This document shows positions 50,243 through 59,976 of a stretch of 64,000 bases of DNA, piece by piece. The first letter of the stretch is position 1. Every line of letters starts with the position of its first letter. This stretch comes from a bacterium. Its GTDB lineage: Bacteria > Planctomycetota > UBA1135 > UBA2386. Location of the stretch: positions 62,001-126,000 of the forward strand of contig JAUILN010000002.1 of NCBI GenBank assembly GCA_030432695.1. The letters run 5' to 3'. A program made the translations under genes and the position numbers. Below the pieces are notes generated by a model. That model was not told the origin of the DNA, did not search any database, and saw only the letters and a program-made list of their open reading frames with translations.

Positions 50243-53200
50243 ATGATCCGATCGCCTGCCCTTTCCTGCCGCCTTCTCCTGACCCTGCCGCTGCTCGCCG
50301 GGCTCGTCGCCCAGGACCCCGTCCTGCTCCGCGACTTCGACCCGAACCCCGACGGCAGCACGACCTCCTCGATCGCGCGGCAGTTCGCGCGCGACGCCTC
50401 GGGCCGCGTGTTCTTCGTCGGCTGGGGCACCGGCTCGAAGGCGTGGCTCTACGTCACCCGCGACGGCACGATCGCGACGACCACTCCATTGGTCGGCTTC
50501 CAGTTCTCGTACAACGCGCCGGTGACGGGCGAGGTCACGGCGTTCGGCAATGGCGTGCTGTTCCGCGCCAACGACGGCATCCACGGGATGGAGCCCTGGT
50601 ACAGCGACGGCACGATCACCGGCACCTACATGCTCGCCGACCTCGAGCCGGGCAGCGAAGGCAGCGATCCGAGCAGCTTCACCGCGTCGGGCGACACCGC
50701 ACTGTTCATCGCGCGGACCACCAGCACCGGCACCGAACTCTTCCGGACCCAGGGTGCGTACGGCGACGTGACCCTCGTTCGCGACGTCTACCCCGGCCGC
50801 GGCGACTCGCAGATCGGCGCGCTGACCGCGGTCGGCGACCGCTGGTTCTTCCACGCCGACGTGTTCCCGCTGGGCGACGAACTCTGGGTCAGCGACGGCA
50901 CGCCGTTCGGCACCATCGCTGTTTCCGACCTGCTCCCCGGACAGACCGGTGCTACGCCACGCGACCTCGCACGACTCGGCAACCGGCTGGTGTTCACCGC
51001 GGCCCTGCCGGCCACAGGCCGCGAGCTGTGGATCACCGACGGCACCCCCGGCGGAACCTCGCTGGTCGCCGACCTCCGCGCCGGACAGAACGGCTCCGAC
51101 CCGACCGGCACCGTCTCCGCCGGGGATCGCGTGTACTTCTCCGCCGACGACGGGACCGCGGGCCGCGAACTCTGGGTCAGCGATGGCTCGGCCGCTGGCA
51201 CCCGCCTGTTCGCCGACGTGGCAGCCGGCGCGGCGTCGAGCCGACCGGAGTCCCTGATCCCGACGCCGACCGGCGACGCGGTCTACTTCACCGCCGAAGA
51301 CGGACTCCATGGTCGCGAGCCATGGATCAGCGACGGCAGCGACGCCGGCACCGTGCTGCTCACCGACGCGACTCCGGGCGCCTCGGGCAGCGCGCCGACC
51401 CTGTTCGCTCCGGTCGGCGACCGCCTGTGGTTCACTGCCGACGATCCGCAGGTGGGGCGCGAACTATGGAGCAGCGATGGCACGCCCTCGGGCACGTCGT
51501 GGTACGCAGACCTGCACCCCGGCACCGAAGGCTCCCTGCCCTCCGAGGTCACCGCGGTCGGCGACGGCAACGCGGTGCTGTTCGCCGCCGAGGAAGGCGT
51601 GCGCGGCCGCGAGGCCTGGCTCATCGACGACGCTGGCGGTGCGCCGCTGCGGCTCGGCGTCCGCGAGCGCTTCCGCAAGACCGGCAGCCCGGTGTGGCTC
51701 GCCATCGGCACCACTCCCTCGGGCATGCTGTTCTCCCCGAGCGTCGGCGGACTCTGGTTCAGCGACGGAACTCCGACCGGCACTCGCTACATCCACAGGA
51801 TGTCGGTCTACGACACTTTCCAGGCCCGCGACGGCGTGTTCCTCTCCGGCTCCGACTCCGCCACGGGCGGCGAGCTCTACTACACCGACGGAACCACGGC
51901 CGGCACCCGACTCGTCGCCGACCTGCGCGACGGCCCCCGCTCGTCGTCGCCCTCGGCGTTCACCACGATCGACGACCAGCTGGTGTTCTCCGCCAAGCCG
52001 AACGGCGTGGACGCGCTCTACCGATCCGACGGCACCGCAGCGGGCACCGTGCTCCTCGACGCCTGGAACGGGGCGGCCCTCTACAACGACAGCCCCAAGA
52101 CGATGCTCCGGCTCGGCGCGGAGGTCTACTACGTCACCGCGCCCGGCAACTCGCCGGACTACCTCTACGCGACCGACGGTCGGACGACGCGGGAGGTCCG
52201 AGCCCTGGGTTCGTCGTTCTCCTACTCCGTCAGGGAGTTCGGCCGGGCGGGCGACCGGCTGTTCTTCGACATGGGCGACGCGACCACCGGTCGAGAGCCC
52301 TGGTCGTCCGACGGCACGCGTGCCGGCACCGGCCCGATCCGGAACCTCCAACCCGGCAGTCTCGGCAGCGATCCACGGGAGTTCACCGCGCTCGGCGACC
52401 GGGTCTACTTCTCGGCGTTCCGCGCCGACCTCGGCCGTGAGCTGTGGACCAGCGACGGCACCGACGCCGGGACCATGCTGGTCACCGACCTGTGGCCCGG
52501 ACGCGAGGGCGCCGACCCACGCCACCTGACCGTGCTCGGCGACCGGCTGTTGTTCGCCGCCGCGACGCCGGGCGAAGGCCACGAACTGTGGTCGACCGAC
52601 GGCACCGCGGCCGGCACGGTCCGCATCGCCGAGTTCTTTCCCGGACCGCGCTCCGGTGATCCGGCGTCGTTTCTGCTGGACGGCGCCGGTCACGCGCTGT
52701 TCGCGGCCACCGAGCCGACGACCGGCCGCGAGCTGTGGCGGACGGATGGGCGGACGGTCGAGCGGCTCACCGACCTCGCGCCCGGCGAGGAGAGTTCCAG
52801 CCCCGAGCCGCGGGCCCTCGTCGGCAACCGGTTGATCTTCCTCGCCGACGACGGCCGGGTCGGCCGCGAGCCGTGGGCACTGGAGATCGGCCCCACGGTC
52901 GTCGCCTCGGTCCCGCCCTGCGCCCCGCCGGGTCGGGCCCCCGAGCTGCGGACCACCGCGCCGCGCCTGGGTGGCGTCACACTGCTGGAGGGTGAAGGTG
53001 CCCCGGCAGGCGGCTGGTTCGTCGTCGCGCTCGGACTGCCGGCGGTCCGTCCCCCGCTGTGGCCGAACACCGCGATCTGCCGCTCCGCGATCGATCCCTC
53101 GGCAGCGACCCTGCTGGCCTCGGGATCCGTGACCGGCTCGCGCTGGGCCGCGGCGCTGGTGGTCCCCGACGTCGCCGCGCTCCAGGGCCTCACCCTCGGA

Positions 53201-53281
53201 GTGCAAGCCGCGTTGGGTCCGACGGATGGACCGGGAGGCGCCGACTGGACCAACGGCCTGCGGCTGGCCCTCGGCCGGTGA
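50243..53281 (+). CDS. Giant exported ELWxSDGTxAGT-repeat protein 2
   Basis: A 1012-residue protein from ATG 50243, preceded by GGAG nine bases earlier, with a signal peptide ending in LLAGLVAQ; the in-frame GTG at 50231 is a worse start. The body has about 17 units with cores such as ELWVSDGTPFGT, ELWITDGTPGGT and ELWTSDGTDAGT. Residues about 465-610 hold less regular units ('GLWFSDGTPTGT', 'YLYATDGRTTR'). The C-terminal module ends in GPGGADWTNGLRLALGR. It shares the opening 'QDPVLLRDFDxxPD' and overall plan with protein 3 almost residue for residue, so those two are recent duplicates. Confidence 0.85.
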   Translation: MIRSPALSCRLLLTLPLLAGLVAQDPVLLRDFDPNPDGSTTSSIARQFARDASGRVFFVGWGTGSKAWLYVTRDGTIATTTPLVGFQFSYNAPVTGEVTAFGNGVLFRANDGIHGMEPWYSDGTITGTYMLADLEPGSEGSDPSSFTASGDTALFIARTTSTGTELFRTQGAYGDVTLVRDVYPGRGDSQIGALTAVGDRWFFHADVFPLGDELWVSDGTPFGTIAVSDLLPGQTGATPRDLARLGNRLVFTAALPATGRELWITDGTPGGTSLVADLRAGQNGSDPTGTVSAGDRVYFSADDGTAGRELWVSDGSAAGTRLFADVAAGAASSRPESLIPTPTGDAVYFTAEDGLHGREPWISDGSDAGTVLLTDATPGASGSAPTLFAPVGDRLWFTADDPQVGRELWSSDGTPSGTSWYADLHPGTEGSLPSEVTAVGDGNAVLFAAEEGVRGREAWLIDDAGGAPLRLGVRERFRKTGSPVWLAIGTTPSGMLFSPSVGGLWFSDGTPTGTRYIHRMSVYDTFQARDGVFLSGSDSATGGELYYTDGTTAGTRLVADLRDGPRSSSPSAFTTIDDQLVFSAKPNGVDALYRSDGTAAGTVLLDAWNGAALYNDSPKTMLRLGAEVYYVTAPGNSPDYLYATDGRTTREVRALGSSFSYSVREFGRAGDRLFFDMGDATTGREPWSSDGTRAGTGPIRNLQPGSLGSDPREFTALGDRVYFSAFRADLGRELWTSDGTDAGTMLVTDLWPGREGADPRHLTVLGDRLLFAAATPGEGHELWSTDGTAAGTVRIAEFFPGPRSGDPASFLLDGAGHALFAATEPTTGRELWRTDGRTVERLTDLAPGEESSSPEPRALVGNRLIFLADDGRVGREPWALEIGPTVVASVPPCAPPGRAPELRTTAPRLGGVTLLEGEGAPAGGWFVVALGLPAVRPPLWPNTAICRSAIDPSAATLLASGSVTGSRWAAALVVPDVAALQGLTLGVQAALGPTDGPGGADWTNGLRLALGR

Positions 53282-53288
53282 ACCCCGG

Positions 53289-53334
53289 ATTCCGGTGTTC
53301 GGTCGTGTCGGGCCGCCCCGCTTCTCGGAGCCGA
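53289..53334 (+). promoter_or_regulatory. Upstream element shared by the three repeat-protein genes, copy 3
   Basis: The non-coding stretch between proteins 2 and 3 contains GATTCCGGTG, TTCGGTCGTGTCG and CGCCCCGCTTCTCGGAGCCG, closely similar to copy 2. Its presence in all three gaps suggests that each gene carries its own promoter or leader rather than being read only from the first. Confidence 0.5.
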
Positions 53335-53359
53335 TTCAGACCTCCGACCGGAGCGACCC

Positions 53360-56300
53360 ATGTCCCATCCAACTGTCCGCGCACAGGCCAGCCTCCTCCT
53401 CGGCCTGACCCTGTCGACCGCCGTGTATGCGCAGGACCCCGTCCTGCTGCGCGACTTCGACTCCGACCCCGACGACTCCGTCACCTCGTCGGTCGCCCGT
53501 CAGCTCACCCGCGACGCCGGCGGGCGGGTGTTCTTCTTCGGCTGGGGCGCCGACTCCCGCGGGTGGCTCTACGTGACCACCGACGGAACCCTGGCCACCA
53601 CCACCCGGCTGGTCGGCTTCCCGTTCTCCTACACCGTGCCGGTCACCGGCGAGGTCACCGCGTTCGGCGATGGCGTGCTGTTCGCAGCAAACGACGGCAC
53701 GCACGGCATGGAACCGTGGTACAGCGACGGCACGATCAGCGGCACCTACATGCTCGCCGACCTGGAGCCGGGCAGCGGCAGCAGCGACCCGAGCGACTTC
53801 ACGCCCGCGGGTGACGCCGCATTGTTCGTGGCGCGGACCACGACCAACGGCCGGGAGCTGTTCCGCACCCAGGGGCGCTTCGGCGATGCGACGCTGTGCC
53901 GCGACGTGTATCCGGGCCGCGGTGACTCGGGGATCGGAGGACTGACCGCGGTCGGCAATCGCTGGTTCTTCCACGCCAACGGCTTCCCGCTCGGCGACGA
54001 GGTCTGGGTCAGCGACGGCACACCGCTCGGCACGATCGCGGTGGTCGACCTGGTCGCCGGACCGAACGGCTCCTCACCACGCGACCTGGCCCGACTCGGC
54101 GATCGACTGGTGTTCACCGCGGCGCAACCCACCCTGGGCCGAGAGCTGTGGATCACCGACGGCACCGCGGCGGGCACGTCGCTGGTCACCGACCTTCGGC
54201 CGGGCCTGCTCGGCGCCGATCCGACCGGGACCGTATCGGCCGGCGACCGGGTCTACTTCACCGCTGACGACGGCATCGCCGGCCGGGAGGTCTGGGTGAG
54301 CGACGGCACCGCGGCCGGCACGCAGCTGTTCGCCGACGTCGCGCCCGGCGGCCTGCCGAGCCAGCCGGAATCGCTGCGCCCCACTCCGGATGGGCGGGGT
54401 CTGTTCTTCACCGCACTCACCAACCGCTACGGCCGCGAGCCGTGGTTCAGCGACGGCACCGCCGCCGGCACCGTGTTGCTGGCCGACGTGATCCCGGGCA
54501 CCACCGGCAGCGCGCCGGCACTCTTCGCCCAGACCGGTGGTCGCCTGTGGTTCACCGCCAGCGATCCGGCGCTCGGCCGCGAGCTGTGGAGCAGCGACGG
54601 GACGCCGGGCGGCACCACCGTCTACGCGGACCTGCGCCCCGGCACCGCGAGCGCCGAGGTCGACGAGGCCACGCCGCTCGGCGACGCCGGAGCCCTGCTG
54701 TTCGCCGGCGACGACGGCTCGAACGGCCGCGAGGCATGGCTCATCGATGGAGCTGGAGGAGCGCCCGCACGGCTCGACGTGCGCACCCGCTACCGCAAGA
54801 CGCGCAGCCCGTTCTGGAACGCGATCGCTTCGACCTGGTCGGGCACGCTGCTCTCCGACGGCAGGAGCGGCATGTGGCTCAGCGACGGCACTCCAGAGGG
54901 CACGCGTCGAATCGCGGACCTGGCGGTCGGCGCCGTGCTCCCGGCTCGCGACGGCATGTTCTTCACCGCCTTCTCCAGCGCCACGGGGAGCGAGCCCTGG
55001 TTCTCCGACGGCACCACCGCCGGAACGCGCCTCCTCGCGGATCTTCGCAGCGGCGCCCAGTCGTCGACCCCCGGCCGCTTCTTCGAACTCGGCGACCGGG
55101 TGCTGTTCTCCGCCAACACCTCGGGCTTCCGCAGCCTCTACCGCTCCGACGGCACCACCGCCGGCACCGTGCGACTGGACGAGTTCCGCGGGCCATCCAC
55201 CTACAGCGACAGCCCCGCGGACATCCTGCGCCTCGGCGCCGAGGCCTACTACATCACGGCACCGGACAACTCGCCGAACTACCTGTATGCGACCGACGGC
55301 ACGTCGACGCGCGAAGTGGCGGCGCTCGGCGACTCGCGCTCGGGTCTGGTGAACTGGTTCGCCAAGGCCGGCAACCGACTGTTCTTCGACGTCGGCGGAC
55401 CGACCCTCGGCCGCGAGCCCTGGACGTCGGACGGCACGCGCGCCGGCACCCGACGGATCCGCGACCTGCAGCCCGGCAGCACCGGCAGTGATCCCCAGGA
55501 GTTCACCGCGTTGGGCGACCGGATCTACTTCTCGGCCTACCGCGCCGACATCGGCCGGGAGCTGTGGACCAGCGACGGCACCGACGCCGGCACGAGGCCG
55601 GTCGTCGACCTCTGGCCCGGGTCGCGCAACTCCTCTCCCAAGCACCTGACCGTGCTCGGCGACCTGCTGCTGTTCTCCGCGGTGACGGCCGAGGATGGCC
55701 GCGAACTCTGGGCCACCGACGGTACCGAGGCCGGCACCTTCCAGGTGGCCTCGTTCTTCCCGGGCACGCGCTGGGGCGATCCGGGACCGTTCCTGCTGGA
55801 TGGCGCCGGCCATGCGCTGTTCGCAGCGACCGAGCCCGCAACCGGCCGCGAGCTGTGGCGCACGGATGGACGGATGGTCGAACGGCTGACCGACCTCGCG
55901 CCGGGTCAGGAGAGTTCCAACCCGGAGCCGCGGAGCATCGAAGGCAACCGCGTGATCTTCCTCGCCGACGACGGCACCACCGGGCGCGAGCCCTGGTCGC
56001 TCGAGATCGGCGCGACGGTGGTGGCGACGGTCCCGGCGTGTGCCGCCGAAGGTCGCCAACCCACGCTGCGGAGCGCGCCCCCGCGACCCGGCCGGATCGC
56101 GCTGCTCGAGGGCGACGGTGCGACGGCCGGTGGCTGGTACGTCGTGGCGCTGGGACTACCGGCGAGCAACCCCGTGCTGTGGCCGAGCACGTCGACCTGT
56201 CGCGCGGCGGTCGATCCGTCCGCCGCCACCCTGCTCGCCGGTGGGACCACCACCGGCTCGCAGTGGGCTGCCGCCCTCGTGGTGCCCGATCTCGCCGCGC

Positions 56301-56401
56301 TCCGCGGAATCACCGTCGCGGTGCAGGCCGCAGTCGGACCGTCCGACGGACCGGGCGGCGCCGACTGGACCCAGGGTCTCGCATTGACGATCGGCGATTG
56401 A
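53360..56401 (+). CDS. Giant exported ELWxSDGTxAGT-repeat protein 3
   Basis: A 1013-residue protein from ATG 53360 with a signal peptide (MSHPTVRAQASLLLGLTLST, cleaved near VYAQ). It has about 17 units aligned one-to-one with those of protein 2, for example ELWITDGTAAGT, ELWSSDGTPGGT and ELWTSDGTDAGT, with the same degenerate units in the middle (MWLSDGTPEGT, YLYATDGTSTR). The C-terminal module ends in GPGGADWTQGLALTIGD, which is the ending of the 747-residue protein at 2829-5072 as well. Function unknown. Confidence 0.85.
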   Translation: MSHPTVRAQASLLLGLTLSTAVYAQDPVLLRDFDSDPDDSVTSSVARQLTRDAGGRVFFFGWGADSRGWLYVTTDGTLATTTRLVGFPFSYTVPVTGEVTAFGDGVLFAANDGTHGMEPWYSDGTISGTYMLADLEPGSGSSDPSDFTPAGDAALFVARTTTNGRELFRTQGRFGDATLCRDVYPGRGDSGIGGLTAVGNRWFFHANGFPLGDEVWVSDGTPLGTIAVVDLVAGPNGSSPRDLARLGDRLVFTAAQPTLGRELWITDGTAAGTSLVTDLRPGLLGADPTGTVSAGDRVYFTADDGIAGREVWVSDGTAAGTQLFADVAPGGLPSQPESLRPTPDGRGLFFTALTNRYGREPWFSDGTAAGTVLLADVIPGTTGSAPALFAQTGGRLWFTASDPALGRELWSSDGTPGGTTVYADLRPGTASAEVDEATPLGDAGALLFAGDDGSNGREAWLIDGAGGAPARLDVRTRYRKTRSPFWNAIASTWSGTLLSDGRSGMWLSDGTPEGTRRIADLAVGAVLPARDGMFFTAFSSATGSEPWFSDGTTAGTRLLADLRSGAQSSTPGRFFELGDRVLFSANTSGFRSLYRSDGTTAGTVRLDEFRGPSTYSDSPADILRLGAEAYYITAPDNSPNYLYATDGTSTREVAALGDSRSGLVNWFAKAGNRLFFDVGGPTLGREPWTSDGTRAGTRRIRDLQPGSTGSDPQEFTALGDRIYFSAYRADIGRELWTSDGTDAGTRPVVDLWPGSRNSSPKHLTVLGDLLLFSAVTAEDGRELWATDGTEAGTFQVASFFPGTRWGDPGPFLLDGAGHALFAATEPATGRELWRTDGRMVERLTDLAPGQESSNPEPRSIEGNRVIFLADDGTTGREPWSLEIGATVVATVPACAAEGRQPTLRSAPPRPGRIALLEGDGATAGGWYVVALGLPASNPVLWPSTSTCRAAVDPSAATLLAGGTTTGSQWAAALVVPDLAALRGITVAVQAAVGPSDGPGGADWTQGLALTIGD

Positions 56402-56432
56402 CGAGCGGTCGGAGCCCCGGTCGTCTGACCCC

Positions 56433-56867
56433 ATGGATGACGACCGGGATCTGCAGCGCTTCGTCGAAGCCCAGCGCGGGTGCTACGACGAGGTGCTCGC
56501 CGAGCTGCGCCAGGGCCGCAAGCGCACCCACTGGATGTGGTTCGTGTTTCCACAGCTCGAGGGCCTGGGACACAGTGCGACCGCGCGCCATTTCGCGCTG
56601 CGTGATATGCGGGAGGCCCGCGCCTATGCCGCCCACGCGCTGCTGGGCGCCAGGCTGCGCGAGTGCGTCGCGCTCTCGTTGGCGATCGAACCCGCCGAGG
56701 CGTCGGCCGTGTTCGGTACCCCGGACGACCTGAAGCTGCGATCCTGTCTCACGCTGTTCGACCACGCGGTCCCCGATGAGCCCCTGTTCCGGGACGCGCT
56801 CGAGCATTGGTTCGAGGGACAGCGGGATCCCCGGACGCTGGCACTCCTCGGCGAGCAGGCTCCCTGA
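56433..56867 (+). CDS. DUF1810 protein
   Basis: A 144-residue cytoplasmic protein of family DUF1810 (calpastatin-like in older annotations). The family features are plain: 'LQRFVEAQRGCYDEVLAELR' at the start, 'HWMWFVFPQLEGLGHSATA' near residues 33-51, 'RLRECVALSL' in the middle and the ending 'DPRTLALLGE'. The fold is small and helical; no catalytic activity is established. It follows the repeat protein with a 31-bp gap but is unlikely to be related to it in function. Confidence 0.93.
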   Translation: MDDDRDLQRFVEAQRGCYDEVLAELRQGRKRTHWMWFVFPQLEGLGHSATARHFALRDMREARAYAAHALLGARLRECVALSLAIEPAEASAVFGTPDDLKLRSCLTLFDHAVPDEPLFRDALEHWFEGQRDPRTLALLGEQAP

Positions 56868-57005
56868 TCCGATTCCAGGGCATGTCCGAGGAAATCACCG
56901 ACGAACGCCCGAGGTTGCCGGGGCTCGGACGCCGTCCGCGACACGCCCCGCCGTTCGGGGATGACCCGGAGGGGCTTCCTCACCCGCCTTCGCTACGAGG
57001 GTCCC

Positions 57006-57890
57006 ATGGCCACGAGAACTCCGCGCTTCGCAGTCCTTCCGGCGTCCGTATTGATGGGGATGCTCGTCGCCTGCGGGGCGGAGGCGGAGCCGGTCGAAGG
57101 CCACGAAGCCGCCGTACATGGCGCAACCGCGCCTCACGACGCGGGTCCCGGCTTCGACCACCTGTCCGCGGTCTGCGGTGATGCGGTGATCGCGCACTCC
57201 CCGGACGCCCTTTCCGCGACCGAGCACGGCTACTCGATCGACGCGGTCGGCAATGGGCTGCGTCAGTCACCGGTCAACATCCGCACCCGCGACGTGGTGG
57301 ACGGCGACCACGCGATCGAGCAGCACTACGGGACGTCGACCGAGCGCGTGCAGAACAAAGGTCACACGGTCCAGCTCGACTACGACGCGGGCAGCTGGGT
57401 GCAGTTCGACGGCGTGCGCTACGAACTCGCGCAGTTCCACTTCCACACGCCCTCGGAACACCACATCGATGGGCTGACGTTCCCGCTCGAGATGCACCTG
57501 GTGCACGTCGCGGAGGCGAAGGAAGGCGAGAGCCCGCGCTACCTCGTGGTCGGCGTGCTGTTCCGCGAAGGCATGCCGAGTCAGTTCATCGACCGCTTCC
57601 TCCACGAGATCCCCGAGGAGGCTCACCAGGGCAAGGAGGTTCCGGAAGCCGAAATCGATCTCGAAGAGCTGATCGGCGAGCGCTTCGAGGACTCGGCCTT
57701 CTACCACTACAAGGGCTCGCTCACGACGCCGCCCTACACCGAGTCGGTGCAGTGGATGGTCCTGGAACGCGTCTACCAGGTCGCGCCCGAGCAGGTGCAG
57801 CGACTGAACCGGATCGAGGGCAACAACGCCCGCCACGTGCAATCCCTCGAGGGCCGCCAGGTCGAGATCCAGTTCGGCGACGATCGCTGA
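57006..57890 (+). CDS. Alpha-class carbonic anhydrase, lipoprotein
   Basis: A 294-residue enzyme interconverting CO2 and bicarbonate outside the cytoplasm. The three zinc ligands are His145 and His147 (QFHFHTPSEH) and His164 (EMHLVH). SPVNIRTRDV and GSLTTPPYTESVQWMVL are also typical. ATG 57006 begins a lipoprotein signal with lipobox LVAC (Cys23); the in-frame ATG at 56961 is rejected. Alpha-type enzymes in bacteria are usually periplasmic and about 220-250 residues long, so the 30-70 linker here holds the catalytic domain away from the membrane. Confidence 0.95.
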   Translation: MATRTPRFAVLPASVLMGMLVACGAEAEPVEGHEAAVHGATAPHDAGPGFDHLSAVCGDAVIAHSPDALSATEHGYSIDAVGNGLRQSPVNIRTRDVVDGDHAIEQHYGTSTERVQNKGHTVQLDYDAGSWVQFDGVRYELAQFHFHTPSEHHIDGLTFPLEMHLVHVAEAKEGESPRYLVVGVLFREGMPSQFIDRFLHEIPEEAHQGKEVPEAEIDLEELIGERFEDSAFYHYKGSLTTPPYTESVQWMVLERVYQVAPEQVQRLNRIEGNNARHVQSLEGRQVEIQFGDDR

Positions 57891-57957
57891 CCCTCGATGG
57901 CGGTCGCGGGGCCCCTGATTGCCCCGTGGCGACCCATGGCGGATAGTCGCCGCGCCC

Positions 57958-59916
57958 GTGGCAGACTCCGTCCGATCCCTTCCCGACGCCACGCACGTCG
58001 AAGCCTTCGCGCGCGTCTACCGCGGCTTGCTGCAGCGCGAACGCCGCGCCGAGATCGAGCAGACCCGGGAACTCTGGGCCGAGCTGCCCGAAGAGGAACT
58101 CGAGCGCCGCGGCATCACGCTGCTCGGGATGACCATCCTCGAGCGAGGCATCGGTCTCGGCGGCCGGGTCACGCTGAAGATGGCGCGCGCCGACGGCCGC
58201 TCGCTGCCACCGCACCGCTTCCAGCCGGGCGACGTGGTTGCACTGCGCGCGGCGACCGAGCATGGCGGAATCGTCGGCCGGGCCGAGCTGCCCGGCGTGG
58301 TCGCGCGCACCACGCGCGATCGGATCACCGTGGCGTTGGACCGCGACGGCGACGAGCAGGACGGCGACCTCCCCGATCCGCTGCGCATCGACCGCGTCGC
58401 CCCCGACGTGACCTTCCGCCGCCTCGACGACGCGATGCGCGAGCTGCAGCTGCGCCTGCCGGGCCCCAGCGGCAGCCTGCGCGCCGCCGCGTTCGGCGAG
58501 CGCACCCCGGTGTTCGCCGAGGCTCCCGACGAAGCCGAGCTGCGCTTCCTCGACGACCGACTCGACGCCTCCCAGCGCGCCGCGGTGGCCCACGCGCTGC
58601 GCGCCGACGACCTCGCGCTGATCCACGGTCCTCCCGGCACCGGCAAGACCACTGCGGTGGTCGAGTTGATCCGTCAGTCGGTGCGGCGAGGCACCCGCGT
58701 GCTGGCGACCGCACCCTCGAACGTCGCGGTCGACAATCTCGCCGAGCGACTGGCCGGCCCCGATCTGAAGGTCGTCCGCGTCGGCCACCCGGCCCGCGCC
58801 GCCGAGGCCGTGCAGGGTCTGACCCTCGACGCCCTGGTGGAGTCCTCGCCGCAGGCGCCGCGGATCCTGCAACTTCGCAAGGAACTCGCGAAGCTGCTGG
58901 GCAACCGGCCTTCGCTCGGCGACAAGCTCGCCCGTCGCAAGGCGCAGCGCGCGGTCGCAAGTCTGCGCCGCAAGCTGCGAGAGGTCGAAGACCGCGCCAT
59001 CCAGGGCATCCTCGACTCCGCCGACGTGGTCTGTACCACCGCGGTCGGCGCCGCCACGATGGCGCTGCGCAACCGCGACTTCGGCCTGGTCGTCGTCGAC
59101 GAGGCGGCGCAGTGCCTCGAAGCCGCGGCGTGGATCGCGATGCTGCGCGGCCGCCGCGCGGTGCTGGCCGGCGACCACCTGCAGCTGCCGCCGACCATCC
59201 GCTCGCGAGCCGCCGCGGCAGGTGGACTCGCGGTGACGCTGTTCGAGCGACTGATCGAGACCCACGGACCGCGGATCGCGCGGATGCTCACCGTGCAGTA
59301 CCGCATGCACCAGCGAATCATGGAATGGGCCTCGCGTGAGAGCTACGACGGTCGGCTCACCGCAGCGGAGTCGGTGCAGGCACACCTGCTGACCGACCTG
59401 CCCCACGTCGCGGCCACGCCGCGTACGTGCGTGCCGATCGTGCTGGTCGACACCGCCGAGCTGCGGGGTTGCGGCGAACTCGCCAGCCCGGAGCGCCGCT
59501 CGAAGCGCAATCCGGGCGAAGCGCGATTGGTCGCGCATTACGTCGAGGACCTTCTGAAGGCCGGCCTACGCGGTCACGAGATCGGCGTGATCACTCCCTA
59601 CAACGCCCAGGCGGCCTTGCTGCGCGACGCGCTGCGCCGCCGCGACCGTGGACAGGACCTGGAGATCGGCACCGTCGATGGCTTCCAGGGTCGTGAGAAG
59701 GAAGCCATCGTGATCAGCTGCGTGCGCTCCAATCCCGAGCGCCTGCTCGGCTTCCTCACCGAGTCGCGACGGATGAACGTGGCCGTGACCCGCGCCCGGC
59801 GCCACGTCGCGGTCGTCGGGGACACCGCCACGCTCTGCGAGGACCCGTTCCTCGCCCGCCTCGTCGCCCATCTGCGGACCGCGGGCTTCCAGGAAGATCC
59901 CGCCGCCCTGAGCTGA
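57958..59916 (+). CDS. Upf1/SMUBP-2-like superfamily 1B helicase
   Basis: About 652 residues from GTG 57958 (an earlier in-frame TTG 57919 is also possible). The N-terminal 190 residues are a beta-barrel-like nucleic-acid binding region as in IGHMBP2/SMUBP-2 proteins ('LLGMTILERGIGLGGRVTLK'). The helicase core has Walker A GPPGTGKTT at 224-232, motif Ia APSNVAVDNLAERL, motif II DEAAQC at 381-386, motif III GDHLQLPPTI, motif IV 'VQYRMHQRIMEW', motif V VDGFQGREKEAI and motif VI NVAVTRARRH. It unwinds nucleic acid in the 5'-3' direction in known relatives. No neighbour suggests a special pathway. Confidence 0.94.
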   Translation: MADSVRSLPDATHVEAFARVYRGLLQRERRAEIEQTRELWAELPEEELERRGITLLGMTILERGIGLGGRVTLKMARADGRSLPPHRFQPGDVVALRAATEHGGIVGRAELPGVVARTTRDRITVALDRDGDEQDGDLPDPLRIDRVAPDVTFRRLDDAMRELQLRLPGPSGSLRAAAFGERTPVFAEAPDEAELRFLDDRLDASQRAAVAHALRADDLALIHGPPGTGKTTAVVELIRQSVRRGTRVLATAPSNVAVDNLAERLAGPDLKVVRVGHPARAAEAVQGLTLDALVESSPQAPRILQLRKELAKLLGNRPSLGDKLARRKAQRAVASLRRKLREVEDRAIQGILDSADVVCTTAVGAATMALRNRDFGLVVVDEAAQCLEAAAWIAMLRGRRAVLAGDHLQLPPTIRSRAAAAGGLAVTLFERLIETHGPRIARMLTVQYRMHQRIMEWASRESYDGRLTAAESVQAHLLTDLPHVAATPRTCVPIVLVDTAELRGCGELASPERRSKRNPGEARLVAHYVEDLLKAGLRGHEIGVITPYNAQAALLRDALRRRDRGQDLEIGTVDGFQGREKEAIVISCVRSNPERLLGFLTESRRMNVAVTRARRHVAVVGDTATLCEDPFLARLVAHLRTAGFQEDPAALS

Positions 59917-59976
59917 CCGGCGACTCGTCCGGCGGAGCACGGTAGCGTCGGCGTCTTTCGCCGAAGAGAACCAACC

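Noticed and set aside
47200..56350. Repeated DNA that could suggest a CRISPR array or satellite
   Set aside because: The repeats are degenerate, in frame and encode protein units; there are no uniform spacers.
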